DNA of 64,000 nt, taken from assembly GCA_965217935.1 (NCBI GenBank), contig OZ244581.1:3720001-3784000 (forward strand). Reading direction: 5' to 3'. A model generated the notes under the pieces. That model saw nothing but the letters and a program-made list of their open reading frames with translations, was not told where the DNA came from and did not search any database. A program made the position numbers and the translations under genes. This document shows, piece after piece, positions 16,628 to 24,943 of this stretch; the first letter of the stretch is position 1; each line of letters begins with the position of its first letter. This DNA comes from JBBROS01 sp965217935. GTDB taxonomy: Bacteria > Pseudomonadota > Alphaproteobacteria > Acetobacterales > Acetobacteraceae.

Positions 16628-16957
16628 ATGAGTTTCGGATCGCGGGTGAAACGAGGGTTGCAATCGGCCGCGGCGCCGGGGCTGTTCCTCGTTCTGGTCG
16701 GCTATTTCAGTTGGAATGCGACGCAGGGGGAGCGCGGGCTGCGCGCCTACTCGGTGCGGCAGGCGCAGTTGAAGGGCGTTCAGGCCGAGCTGCACCGGGC
16801 AGAGCAGGAGCGGGACGTGCTGGAGCGGCGGGTGGCCGGGCTGCGGACGCAGCGGCTTGATCTGGACGCGCTGGACGAGCGGGCGCGGGCGATGCTGAAC
16901 GTGGCGGCGCCGACGGACGTGGTCGTGATGTACGCGGCCGGGAAGAAGCTGTTTTAG
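16628..16957 (+). CDS. FtsB/DivIC-like septum formation initiator
   Basis: A 109-residue bitopic protein with an N-terminal cytoplasmic tip, one membrane helix (PGLFLVLVGYFSWNAT), and then a coiled coil (QAQLKGVQAELHRAEQERDVLERRVAGLR). LDALDERARAMLNV, typical of the family, follows. FtsB joins FtsL and FtsQ in the divisome. ATG 16628 follows GCAGGCGG; a TTG at 16610 in the same frame is an alternative. In many alphaproteobacteria this gene lies between eno and the pyruvate dehydrogenase genes; here it stands alone between the polyene-type and phosphonate clusters. Confidence 0.85.
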   Translation: MSFGSRVKRGLQSAAAPGLFLVLVGYFSWNATQGERGLRAYSVRQAQLKGVQAELHRAEQERDVLERRVAGLRTQRLDLDALDERARAMLNVAAPTDVVVMYAAGKKLF

Positions 16958-17379
16958 GAGGGGACGCCGTTGCCGGGTTCGCCAGGCTGGGGTCTCTGGC
17001 GGCGTTGGGGCGGATTTCCGCTTGAAGGCCCATTCATGTCGCTTCACCTGCAGCCGTCCGTCCCGCCTGCGCTTGGCGCCCGGGTCCGTCCACCGCCATA
17101 ACACGGGACGCGATGCCGACGAGAGCCGCAGCGTTCTCGGCCCGGCAGGCGAACCCGCCGATCTTGAATGGCATGGCCTCGTCGCCGCGATCATGCGGCT
17201 CAACGCGACGCATTCGCCTCCTGGTCCGGCAATTGACGCGCTGGCTGTTTCCACTCAGGGCGACTGCAAGCTGATGCGCCACGCTCAGGAGCAGCACGAC
17301 GTCGCCGTCAGTGAAGACCACGAGGCCGCAAGGCGTGCGGCCGGATTTATCGACAGCAAGCTTTTCTTCCGCAATTCCG
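16958..17379. other. about 420 bp without a supportable gene
   Basis: Open frames occur on both strands (for example 17034-17405 minus and 17022-17465 plus). None starts with a convincing ribosome binding site or shows a recognisable domain. The base composition resembles coding sequence more than a promoter, so a decayed gene is possible. I see no tRNA, terminator with T-run or repeat. Confidence 0.4.
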
Positions 17380-18099
17380 TCACGGCTCGAACACGATCTG
17401 CACACGGGCGCCCGGATACCGGGTCAACCCGAATTCGACGATGCGGCCATCCTGATCGACGTTGACGTTGTCGCACACGAGCAGCGGGCGCGAGCGGCTG
17501 ACTTGCAGCAGGTTTGCCTCGACCGCCGTCGGCATCCGCGATGACACGCGGGTCGATCGGCGCACGTAATCGGCAACTCCCACATGGTTCAGCGCCGCCG
17601 TCACCGTCGGCTGCGACCGCAATGCCTCTAGGATGCCCGGAAGTTGCTCAATGGCGAAATAGTGGCTGCCCAGACTGACCGGCGTGCCGTTGGCGAGGCC
17701 CAAGCGCTCCAGCCAGGCGACAGGGCGGCCAGGTTCGATGCCGAGGCCGTCCGCGACGTGCGGGTCCGCCCGCTGCTCGCGCACGTGCAGCGCCTGGCCG
17801 GACGGCTCGCGGTTCTGTTTCCTGATCCACTCGTTGAAGCGGGTGCGCGGGATGACGGGGTAGGCGATCATGTCGTCGGCCACGAAGGCGCCCCGGCCCC
17901 GCTCCGTCCGCACCAGGCCGGCGCGAACCAACTGGTCGAGCGCGCGGCGGACGGTGTGGCGGTTGACGCCGAACCGGGCTGAGAGCTCGGCCTCGGTCGG
18001 CAGCCGCGCGCCGGGCTGCAGGCCGGGGGCGCCGATCTCGGAGGCGAGGCTCTGAGCGATCCGCCGCCATACCGGCGCCACCGGCGCTGCATCCGTCAT
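17380..18099 (-). CDS. phnF: PhnF-like GntR/HutC-family repressor
   Basis: A 239-residue regulator. The N-terminal winged helix-turn-helix shows LQPGARLPTEAELSARFGVNRHTVRRALDQL and LVRTERGRGAFVA, then a UTRA effector domain including RPVAWLERLGLANGTPVSLGSHYF and ARVQIVFEP. It lies divergent to the phn operon, as phnF commonly does. The intergenic palindrome at 18164-18181 contains the HutC-subfamily core GTCTATAC. It should repress phosphonate genes until a phosphonate or related ligand binds. ATG 18099 fits the usual length. Confidence 0.88.
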   Translation of the reverse strand: MTDAAPVAPVWRRIAQSLASEIGAPGLQPGARLPTEAELSARFGVNRHTVRRALDQLVRAGLVRTERGRGAFVADDMIAYPVIPRTRFNEWIRKQNREPSGQALHVREQRADPHVADGLGIEPGRPVAWLERLGLANGTPVSLGSHYFAIEQLPGILEALRSQPTVTAALNHVGVADYVRRSTRVSSRMPTAVEANLLQVSRSRPLLVCDNVNVDQDGRIVEFGLTRYPGARVQIVFEP

Positions 18100-18163
18100 G
18101 CAATCGTCATCCTGCAAGGCGTCCAGGTCGTTTATCTCGCTTGACTCTAGAGCGCCGGGCGGT

Positions 18164-18181
18164 AAGTTGTCTATACAACTT
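18164..18181. promoter_or_regulatory. probable PhnF operator (palindrome)
   Basis: AAGTTGT and ACAACTT are perfect 7-base inverted arms around CTAT. The centre reads GTCTATAC, matching the GT-x-TA-x-AC core known for HutC-subfamily GntR regulators. It lies 15 bp before the proposed phnG start and 64 bp before the phnF start, a suitable place to control both. I cannot assign the -35 and -10 boxes reliably. Confidence 0.8.
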
Positions 18182-18196
18182 TCGGAGCCAAGCCGC

Positions 18197-18643
18197 TTGC
18201 CTGACCTGACCTCGCGCACCGAGCGGCAATCCTGGATGGCCGTGCTGGCCCGTGCTTCGGCCGACGAGTTGGCGACGGGGGCGGAGCTGCTGCCGGGCTA
18301 CACGACCCTGCGCGGGCCGGAGGCCGGGCTGGTGATGATGCAGGGGCGTGCCGGCGGCACGGGCGCGGCGTTCAACCTGGGCGAGGCGACGGTCGCGCGA
18401 TGCGCCGTCACCACCGAGGCCGGGCAGGTTGGCCATGCCTATCGCCTCGGCCGCGACCTGCGCGCGGCGGAGCTGGCGGCCGTCATCGACGCCGCCTTGC
18501 AGGACCCGGCACGGCACGACGCCTTGCAGGCAACGCTCATCCGTCCGCTCGCCGCAGCGCAGGCCGAGGCAAGTGCGGCGATGGCTCGCAAGGCCGCGGC
18601 GACGCAGGTGCAGTTCTTCACCATGGCAACGATGCGCGGATGA
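18197..18643 (+). CDS. phnG: C-P lyase complex subunit PhnG
   Basis: A 148-residue subunit with TERQSWMAVLARASADELA at the start, GPEAGLVMMQGRAGGTG, FNLGEATVARCAV and the ending VQFFTMATMRG, all PhnG features. PhnG sits at the centre of the PhnGHIJ core complex and helps PhnI attach ATP ribose to the phosphonate. The family's R-Q-x-W-M block lies upstream of ATG 18236, so the start must be earlier. TTG 18197 has GGAG nine bases before it and is preferred, though ATG 18098 is also in frame. The next gene overlaps by ATGA. Confidence 0.88.
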   Translation: MPDLTSRTERQSWMAVLARASADELATGAELLPGYTTLRGPEAGLVMMQGRAGGTGAAFNLGEATVARCAVTTEAGQVGHAYRLGRDLRAAELAAVIDAALQDPARHDALQATLIRPLAAAQAEASAAMARKAAATQVQFFTMATMRG

Positions 18644-19212
18644 GCATGATCCATCCCGGCTTCGCCGACCCGGTGCTGGACAGCCAGGCCTGCTTCCGCG
18701 CCGTGCTCGACGCCATGGCCCGGCCCGGCACGATCCATCACGTCCGCGCGCCGTCCGATCCGCCGCCGCCGCTCGGCCGGGCGGCGGCTGCCACGGTGCT
18801 GACGCTCGTGGACCAGGACACGCCCGTGTGGCTCGACAGCGCCGCCGAGGGCGCCCGGGACTGGATCGGTTTCCATTGCGGGGCGCCGCCAGCCGCGCTG
18901 GAGCAGGCGGCGTTCGCACTCGCCTTGCGGCCCGTGCCGATGCAGCGCCTCCATGCCGGGTCGGACGACGCGCCGGAAAGCGGGGCGACCCTCATCCTGC
19001 AGCTCGCCGCCCTCGGCGCCGGGCAGCGGTTTCGGCTGAGCGGGCCGGGGCTTAAGGCAACATCGGAGTTCATGGCCGAAGGGCTTCCCCCCGGCTTCGC
19101 GGCAGATTGGGCGGCCAACTGCGCCCTGTTCCCCCGCGGCATCGACCTGGTGCTCTGCGCCGGCGATCGCGTTGCCGCGTTTCCCCGAACCCTGCAGATC
19201 GGGGAAGCCTGA
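18640..19212 (+). CDS. phnH: C-P lyase complex subunit PhnH
   Basis: A 190-residue protein opening with the family block GFADPVLDSQACFRAVLDAMARPGTI. LTLVDQDTPVWLD and the C-terminal FPRGIDLVLCAGDRVAAFPRT also match PhnH. It is a structural subunit of the PhnGHIJ core needed for methylphosphonate and other phosphonate cleavage. ATG 18640 overlaps the phnG stop (ATGA), so the two are translationally coupled. phnI follows after 3 bases. Confidence 0.92.
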   Translation: MSMIHPGFADPVLDSQACFRAVLDAMARPGTIHHVRAPSDPPPPLGRAAAATVLTLVDQDTPVWLDSAAEGARDWIGFHCGAPPAALEQAAFALALRPVPMQRLHAGSDDAPESGATLILQLAALGAGQRFRLSGPGLKATSEFMAEGLPPGFAADWAANCALFPRGIDLVLCAGDRVAAFPRTLQIGEA

Positions 19213-19215
19213 GCC

Positions 19216-20298
19216 GTGGCCTACGTTGCCGTGAAAGGCGGCGAGCGGGCGATCGACGCCGCCCATGCCTGGCTCGCCGCCGAGCGGCGCGGCGACCTGG
19301 GCATCCCGCAGATCACCGCCGGGCAAGTCGGGCAGCAACTCGGGCGCGCGGTTGACCGGGTGATGGGCGAAGGCTCGCTGTATGACCGCGAACTGGCCGC
19401 GCGGGCGATCCTGCAGGCGCAAGGCGACCTGATCGAGGCGGCGTTCCTGCTGCGCGCCTACCGCACGACCCTGCCCCGTTTCGCCAGCAGCGTCCCGGTC
19501 GAGACCGGCGGGATGGCGCTCATGCGGCGCGTTTCGGCCATCTTCAAGGACATGCCCGGCGGACAGTTGCTCGGCCCCACCACCGACTACACCCATCGCC
19601 TGCTCGACCCGGCGCTGCCTGGGGCGCCGCCTGCGCCGCCCGAGGCCGACGCGGACGCTGGGCCGGCGCCGTCCGTGTTCGGCATCCTGGGCCGCGAGGG
19701 CCTGATGGAGGCCGACCCTGCGCCGGGCGACTCTGCGCCCGCCGACCTCACGCGCGAGCCGCTGAATTTCCCCGCGGGCAGGGATGCGCGGCTACAGGCG
19801 CTGTCGCGCGGGGATGAGGGGTTCCTGCTCGCGCTCGGCTACTCGACGCAGCGCGGCTACGGCAACACTCATCCGTTCGTCGGCGAGTTGCGGGTGGGCG
19901 AGGCGGCGGTGGAGATCATCCCGCCCGAACTCGGCTTCGCGGTCGATATCGGCGATGTCGAGCTGACCGAATGCCAGATGGTCAACCAGTTCCACGGCAG
20001 CAAGCAGGCGCCGCCGCAGTTCACGCGGGGCTACGGCCTGTGCTTCGGGCAGGGCGAGCGCAAGGCGATGGGCATGGCGCTGGTGGACCGGGCGATGCGG
20101 GCGGAGGAGCTGGGCGAGCCGGTGGAGGCGCCGGCGCAGGACGTCGAGTTCGTGCTGTACCACTCCGACAACATCGAGGCGACCGGGTTCGTCGAGCACC
20201 TGAAGCTGCCGCACTACGTCGATTTCCAGAGCGAGCTGGAGACGATCCGGCGGATGCGGCGCGACGCGGAGGCCGGGCTGGCGGAGGCGGCGGAATGA
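19216..20298 (+). CDS. phnI: C-P lyase nucleosidase subunit PhnI
   Basis: A 360-residue protein with the PhnI start AYVAVKGGERAIDAAHAWL, and RFASSVPVETGGMALMRRVSAIFKD. The highly conserved ALGYSTQRGYGNTHPFVGELR and LPHYVDFQSELETIRRMR blocks follow. PhnI, with PhnG, H and L, displaces adenine from ATP and attaches the phosphonate to ribose C1. GTG is the start, 3 bases after phnH stops; the stop overlaps phnJ by ATGA. Length is normal for the family. Confidence 0.94.
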   Translation: MAYVAVKGGERAIDAAHAWLAAERRGDLGIPQITAGQVGQQLGRAVDRVMGEGSLYDRELAARAILQAQGDLIEAAFLLRAYRTTLPRFASSVPVETGGMALMRRVSAIFKDMPGGQLLGPTTDYTHRLLDPALPGAPPAPPEADADAGPAPSVFGILGREGLMEADPAPGDSAPADLTREPLNFPAGRDARLQALSRGDEGFLLALGYSTQRGYGNTHPFVGELRVGEAAVEIIPPELGFAVDIGDVELTECQMVNQFHGSKQAPPQFTRGYGLCFGQGERKAMGMALVDRAMRAEELGEPVEAPAQDVEFVLYHSDNIEATGFVEHLKLPHYVDFQSELETIRRMRRDAEAGLAEAAE

Positions 20299-21128
20299 CG
20301 GAGTATAACTTCGCCTACCTGGACGAGCAGACCAAGCGGATGATCCGCCGGGCGCTGCTGAAGGCGGTCGCCATCCCCGGGCACCAAGTTCCGTTCGGCA
20401 GCCGGGAGATGCCGCTGCCCTACGGGTGGGGAACGGGGGGCATCCAGGTGACGGCCAGCATCCTCGGCCCTGCGGACGTGCTGAAGGTGATCGACCAGGG
20501 GGCGGACGACACCACCAACGCCGTCTCGATCCGCCGCTTCTTCGCCCGCACCGCCGGCGTGCTGACGACGACGCGCACGGCGGAGGCCAGCGTCATCCAG
20601 ACCCGGCACCGCATCCCGGAGCAGGCGCTGACGGAGAACCAGATCATCGTCTACCAGGTGCCGCTGCCGGAGCCTTTGGCCAAGCTGGAGCGCAGCCGGG
20701 CGGAAACGCGGCGGATGCACGGGCTGGCGGAGTACGGGCTGATGCACGTCAAGCTATACGAGGACATCAGCCGTTACGGCCACGTGGCGGCCAGCTACGA
20801 CTATCCGGTGATGGTGAACGGGCGTTACCTCATGGCTCCCTCTCCTATCCCGGCGTTCGACACCCTGAAGATGCACCGGATGCCAGCGCTGCAGTTGTTC
20901 GGCGCCGGGCGGGAGAAGCGGATCTATGCGGTGCCGCCCTATACCGACGTGCGCCCGCTCGATTTCGAGGACCACCCGTTCCGGGCGGGACGGGCGCAGC
21001 AGACGTGCTCGTTGTGCGGCGCCGCGGACAGCTACCTGGACGAAGTGGTGACCGACGACCGCGGCGGGCGCATGTTCGTCTGCTCCGATACCGACTACTG
21101 CGCCGGGCGGGCGGGGACGGCGGCATGA
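20295..21128 (+). CDS. phnJ: carbon-phosphorus lyase PhnJ (radical SAM)
   Basis: A 277-residue catalytic subunit. Four cysteines are placed as in the family: C238-x2-C241, C263 and C269 in TCSLCGAADSYLDE and MFVCSDTDYC. Three of them bind the 4Fe-4S cluster and the last is the thiyl-radical cysteine. The N-terminal half (RRALLKAVAIPGHQVPFGSREMPLPYGWGTGG) is strongly conserved. It cleaves the C-P bond of ribose-linked methylphosphonate, giving methane and a cyclic ribose phosphate. Both gene ends overlap neighbours by 4 bases. Confidence 0.95.
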   Translation: MTEYNFAYLDEQTKRMIRRALLKAVAIPGHQVPFGSREMPLPYGWGTGGIQVTASILGPADVLKVIDQGADDTTNAVSIRRFFARTAGVLTTTRTAEASVIQTRHRIPEQALTENQIIVYQVPLPEPLAKLERSRAETRRMHGLAEYGLMHVKLYEDISRYGHVAASYDYPVMVNGRYLMAPSPIPAFDTLKMHRMPALQLFGAGREKRIYAVPPYTDVRPLDFEDHPFRAGRAQQTCSLCGAADSYLDEVVTDDRGGRMFVCSDTDYCAGRAGTAA

Positions 21129-21904
21129 TGGCGGACGACGCGTTGCTGGCCGCGCGCGGGCTCGATGTGCGGTTCGGGCCGGTCGTGGCGCTTGGCGGGG
21201 TGGACGCCGACCTTTGGCCGGGCGAGGTGCTGGCGGTGGTCGGCGAGTCCGGGTCGGGCAAGACGACGCTGCTCAACGTGCTGTCGGGGCGGACGCGGCC
21301 CGACGCGGGCGAAGTCCTGGTGCGGGGAGCGGACGGGGCCGTGCATGACCTGCACGCCATGTCCGAGCCGGCGCTGCGGGCGCTGCACCGGTCCGATTGG
21401 GGCTTCGTGCACCAGAACCCGCGCGACGCCTTGCGGATGCGGGTCTCGGCCGGGGGCAACATCGGCGAGCGGCTGATGGCGCAGGGCAGCCGGCATTACG
21501 GCGGCATTCGCGCCGCCGCAGCCGATTGGCTGCGGCAGGTCGAGATCGACCCGTCGCGCATCGACGACATGCCGGCCACCTTCTCCGGCGGCATGCTGCA
21601 GCGGCTGCAGATCGCCCGCACCCTGGTCACGCACCCGCGGCTGGTGTTCATGGACGAGCCGACCGGGGGGCTCGACGTCTCGGTGCAGGCGCGGCTGCTG
21701 GACCTGATCCGCACGCTGGTGGCGCGGCTGGGCATCGCCGTCGTGCTGGTGACGCACGACATCGCGGTGGCGCGGCTGCTGGCGGGGCGGATCATGGTGA
21801 TGCAGGCGGGGCTTGTGGTGGAGGCCGGGTTGACCGACCAGGTGCTGGACGACCCGCGGCACGCCTACACGCAACTGCTCGTCAGCTCGGTGCTGCAGGC
21901 ATGA
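21125..21904 (+). CDS. phnK: phosphonate C-P lyase ABC protein PhnK
   Basis: A 259-residue ABC ATPase. Walker A is GESGSGKTT, the signature is FSGGMLQRLQIAR, Walker B is LVFMDEPTGGLDVS, and the switch His is in VTHDIAVARL. HQNPRDALRMRVSAGGNIGERL is a PhnK-specific stretch. PhnK docks on the PhnGHIJ core and is not a transporter component. The start is a double ATG overlapping phnJ; the end overlaps phnL. Confidence 0.92.
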   Translation: MMADDALLAARGLDVRFGPVVALGGVDADLWPGEVLAVVGESGSGKTTLLNVLSGRTRPDAGEVLVRGADGAVHDLHAMSEPALRALHRSDWGFVHQNPRDALRMRVSAGGNIGERLMAQGSRHYGGIRAAAADWLRQVEIDPSRIDDMPATFSGGMLQRLQIARTLVTHPRLVFMDEPTGGLDVSVQARLLDLIRTLVARLGIAVVLVTHDIAVARLLAGRIMVMQAGLVVEAGLTDQVLDDPRHAYTQLLVSSVLQA

Positions 21905-22599
21905 CGGTCATGCTGCGGGCCGAGGCGGTGGGCAAGACGTTCACGCTGCATCTTCAGGGCGGGGTGGCGATCCCGGTGCTGGACGGGGTGGCGTTCGAGG
22001 TGCGGGCGGGCGAGTGCCTTGCCCTCGTCGGCCCGTCCGGAGCCGGGAAATCGACGTTGCTGCGCAGCCTGCACGGCAACTACCGGATCGACCGCGGGCG
22101 CATCCTGGTGCGGCACGAGGGGGCAATGGTTGACCTGGCCGCCGCCGAGCCGCGGACGGTGCTCGCGGTGCGGCGGCGGACCCTGGGGGTCGTCACCCAG
22201 TTCCTGCGGGTGGTGCCGCGGGTGCCTGCGCTCGACGTGGTGGCGGAGGCGGGGGTGCTGCGCGGCATGGATGCGGGGGCGGCGCGGGCGGAGGCGGCGC
22301 GGTTGCTGTCGCACCTCAATATCCCGCCGCGGCTGCACGGGCTGCCGCCGGCCACCTTCTCCGGCGGCGAGCAGCAGCGGGTGAACCTTGCGCGCGGCTT
22401 CGTGGCCGGGCATCCGGTGCTGCTGCTGGACGAGCCGACTGCCTCGCTCGATCCGCGCAACGCCGGTATCGTGATCGAGATGATCCGGGCCGCGAAGCGC
22501 CGCGGGGCGGCGGTCGTCGGTATTTTCCATGACCCGGCTGTACGCGGAGCCATTGCTAACGCTACATTACCGGTTATGCCTTTGCAGGACGCCGCATGA
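21901..22599 (+). CDS. phnL: phosphonate C-P lyase ABC protein PhnL
   Basis: A 232-residue ABC ATPase with Walker A GPSGAGKST, signature FSGGEQQRVNLAR and Walker B VLLLDEPTASLDP. HLQGGVAIPVLDGVAFEVRAGE and the loop VTQFLRVVPRVPALDVVAE are PhnL-type. It supports the PhnI transfer reaction and the C-P lyase complex. It starts 4 bases inside phnK and ends 4 bases inside phnM, continuing the coupled operon. Confidence 0.92.
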   Translation: MTVMLRAEAVGKTFTLHLQGGVAIPVLDGVAFEVRAGECLALVGPSGAGKSTLLRSLHGNYRIDRGRILVRHEGAMVDLAAAEPRTVLAVRRRTLGVVTQFLRVVPRVPALDVVAEAGVLRGMDAGAARAEAARLLSHLNIPPRLHGLPPATFSGGEQQRVNLARGFVAGHPVLLLDEPTASLDPRNAGIVIEMIRAAKRRGAAVVGIFHDPAVRGAIANATLPVMPLQDAA

Positions 22600-23729
22600 C
22601 GACAATCCTTACCAACGCCCGCCTCGTGCTGCCCGGCGAGGTCGTGCACGGCACGGTCGTGTTCGATGGGGAGCGGATCATTGACGTGCAGCCGGGCCGG
22701 AGCGGTGCGCCGGGGGCGATTGATGCCGGGGGCGATACCGTGATGCCGGGGGTGGTGGACCTGCACACCGACAACCTGGAGCGCCAGGTGCAGCCGCGCA
22801 ACAACGCGCGCTGGCCGTCGCGCTCGGCCATGGTGTCGCACGACGCGCAGTGCGCCGCGTGCGGGGTGACGACCGTGTTCGACGCGCTTTGTTTGGGCGA
22901 CCTCGGGTTTGACCGGGACCGGTTGCAGACGTTCAAGGACGGGGTGGTGGACCTTGATGCGCTGGCCGATACGGGGCTGCTGAAGAGCGAGCACTTCCTG
23001 CACCTGCGCTGCGAGCTGCCCGCACCCGACCTGATGGAGCTGTTCGATCCGGTGGCGGACCATCCGAAGGTGCGGATGATCAGCCTGATGGACCATTGCC
23101 CCGGCATGGGACAGTATGCCGACCTTGACCGGTATCGCGCCATGCGCGGACGCGAGGGGCACTCGCCCGAGTGGATCGAGCGCCGCATCAGCGATTTGCA
23201 GGCGCAGCGGGCGCGGGTGCGCGACCCGAACAGACGCCGCGTGCTGGAGCGCGTGCGCGGGCACCGGGCCGTGTTGGCGAGCCATGACGACCGGACGGCC
23301 GAGGAGATCGCCGAGAACGACCGGGACGGGATTCGGATCAGCGAGTTCCCGGTCTCGCTGGTGGCGGCGACGGAGGCGCGGGCGCGGGGGATGCAGGTGA
23401 TCTCCGGCGCGCCGAACATCGTGCGCGGGGGCAGCCATTCCGGCAACGTGGCGGCGGCGGACCTGGTGCGGCGGGGCGCAGTTGACGCGCTGGCCAGCGA
23501 CTACGTGCCGGCGAGCCTGGTGGAGGCCGCTTTCGCCTGCGTGCGCGAGGCCGGGATCACCTTGCCGGAGGGGGTGGCGATGGTGACGGCGAACCCGGCG
23601 CGGATGGGCGGGCTCCATGACCGCGGGCGGCTGGAAGCGGGGCTGCGGGCCGACCTGGTGCGGCTGCGCGAGCACGAGGGGCTGCCGGTGGTGCGGCAGG
23701 TTTGGCGGGCGGGGGAGCGGGTGGTCTGA
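22596..23729 (+). CDS. phnM: ribosyl-triphosphonate diphosphatase PhnM
   Basis: A 377-residue amidohydrolase-fold enzyme. The metal site motif DLHTDNLERQVQPRNNARWP, the SHDAQCAACGVTTVFDALCLGD stretch, HDDRTAEEI and APNIVRGGSHSGN are conserved PhnM blocks. It removes pyrophosphate from ribosyl triphosphate phosphonate to give the PhnJ substrate. The adjoining gene lacks similarity to PhnN or PhnP, so later steps must use other genes. ATG 22596 overlaps the phnL stop. Confidence 0.94.
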   Translation: MTTILTNARLVLPGEVVHGTVVFDGERIIDVQPGRSGAPGAIDAGGDTVMPGVVDLHTDNLERQVQPRNNARWPSRSAMVSHDAQCAACGVTTVFDALCLGDLGFDRDRLQTFKDGVVDLDALADTGLLKSEHFLHLRCELPAPDLMELFDPVADHPKVRMISLMDHCPGMGQYADLDRYRAMRGREGHSPEWIERRISDLQAQRARVRDPNRRRVLERVRGHRAVLASHDDRTAEEIAENDRDGIRISEFPVSLVAATEARARGMQVISGAPNIVRGGSHSGNVAAADLVRRGAVDALASDYVPASLVEAAFACVREAGITLPEGVAMVTANPARMGGLHDRGRLEAGLRADLVRLREHEGLPVVRQVWRAGERVV

Positions 23730-23736
23730 GCCGGTG

Positions 23737-24438
23737 ATGCGGGTCGCGGTTTATTACGCGCCGGCGCCTGCGGACCCGCTGTGGGCGGCGGCCTGCTCCT
23801 GGCTCGGGCGGGACGCGGAAACGGGGGCGAGCGTGCGGCAGCCGGACGTGCCGGGGATCGCGGAGCTGACGGCAAGCCCTCGGCTGTATGGGTTCCATTG
23901 CACGCTGAAGCCGCCGATGCGGCTGGCGACGGCCTACGACCTGTTCCGCGCCGACGTGGAGAGGGTGGCGGCAAGCCTCACGCCGTTCGACATGCCGCCG
24001 TTGGCTGTGGCTGACCTGTCGGGCTTCCTGGCGGTTCGCGAAACCGAGCCTTGCCCGGCGTTGCGGGCGGTGGCGGATGCCTGCGTGGCCGGGCTGGACC
24101 AGCACCGGGCGCCGGCGGAGGAGGCCGAGCTGGCGCGGCGGCGCGGGAAAGGGCTGGCGGCGGCGCAGGAGGCGATGCTGGCGCGCTGGGGGTATCCGCA
24201 CGTGTTCGAGACCTGGTTCTTCCATATGACGTTGACGCGGCGGCTGAGCGAGGCGGAGCGGCGGGTGGTGCGGCCGGCGGCGGAGGCGCGCCTTTCGGCC
24301 GCGTTGAACCTCCGGCGTCGGATGGAGGCGTTGTGCATATACACGCAAAAAGAAAGCGGGGCGCCGTTCCTGATCGCGGAACGCCTGCCGTTTGCCCGGC
24401 CAGTCGCTGAAGCAGGCATCGTCCCTGCTCGGCCATGA
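23737..24438 (+). CDS. phosphonate-operon DUF1045 protein, 2H-phosphoesterase-like
   Basis: A 233-residue protein starting 7 bases after phnM. Two H-x-T motifs, HCTLKPP and HFHMTLTRR-like (HMTL), mark it as a 2H phosphoesterase relative. It matches the family repeatedly seen in phn operons (MRVAVYYAPAPADPLWAAACSWLGRD). The precise reaction is not established. Because phnP, the cyclic ribose phosphate phosphodiesterase, is missing here, this protein may do that job. The family call is firm; the reaction is inference. Confidence 0.82.
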   Translation: MRVAVYYAPAPADPLWAAACSWLGRDAETGASVRQPDVPGIAELTASPRLYGFHCTLKPPMRLATAYDLFRADVERVAASLTPFDMPPLAVADLSGFLAVRETEPCPALRAVADACVAGLDQHRAPAEEAELARRRGKGLAAAQEAMLARWGYPHVFETWFFHMTLTRRLSEAERRVVRPAAEARLSAALNLRRRMEALCIYTQKESGAPFLIAERLPFARPVAEAGIVPARP

Positions 24439-24943
24439 CGCCGGCCTTGAAGCCATCTCTGCCAGCGCGCCGGTCTCGTTCGTGCTGGAATGCGTGCGGT
24501 TGCCAGGTGCGTGCGGCTTCGCCGTCGGCGCAACCCTTCGGTTCAAGCGCCGCACGGCAGGCAATTGCGCGTCCGAGGCCGTCGCCCGCACCGGTCAATT
24601 GGCGGCGAGCGCCGAACTCGCGCCGCTGTCCCGGCGTCTGAACAGGGACATGACGCTCTCTGTCCTCATCATCGCCGGGGAAGGATCACGCGGGTGAACG
24701 CCTTGCTCACGGCCGCATTGCATCGGGTGCAGCACACCTCCGCTGGCAGCGGCTTAAACGCCTCGGGCCAGCACGTCCCGGGCCAGGCACGCCAAGGCAA
24801 CCCGGCGAACGACTCGCCGCGGGCGTCGCAGGGGTGTTCGAGCGGCCGCTTCAAGGCCATCCCGGCCGGTTCAGGCGCCTTCGCGATGGCGGCGACGCAA
24901 GCGCACGCCGGCGCCGTTCGGCCAACCGAAAGGTAATTCCGTC
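24439..24943. other. about 500 bp without a supportable gene
   Basis: The region after the phn operon stays G+C-rich and carries several overlapping open frames, none with a recognisable domain or good start. A minus-strand frame at 24669-24860 includes CCTRCNAAV, but nothing else supports it. No tRNA fold or T-run terminator is evident. It may be a decayed gene. Confidence 0.35.

Noticed and set aside
17034..17405. A 123-codon minus-strand frame beside phnF
   Set aside because: It overlaps the end of phnF, has no recognisable family and no start signal.
18141..18177. A -35/-10 promoter using TTGACT at 18141
   Set aside because: The only TATA-like hexamer lies about 25 bases downstream, too far for a normal spacer.
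23978..24598. Minus-strand frame starting with an SDR-like motif (TGAGDGLGRAIA)
   Set aside because: Nothing after the first 15 residues resembles an SDR, and it runs through the coding sequence of the DUF1045 gene.
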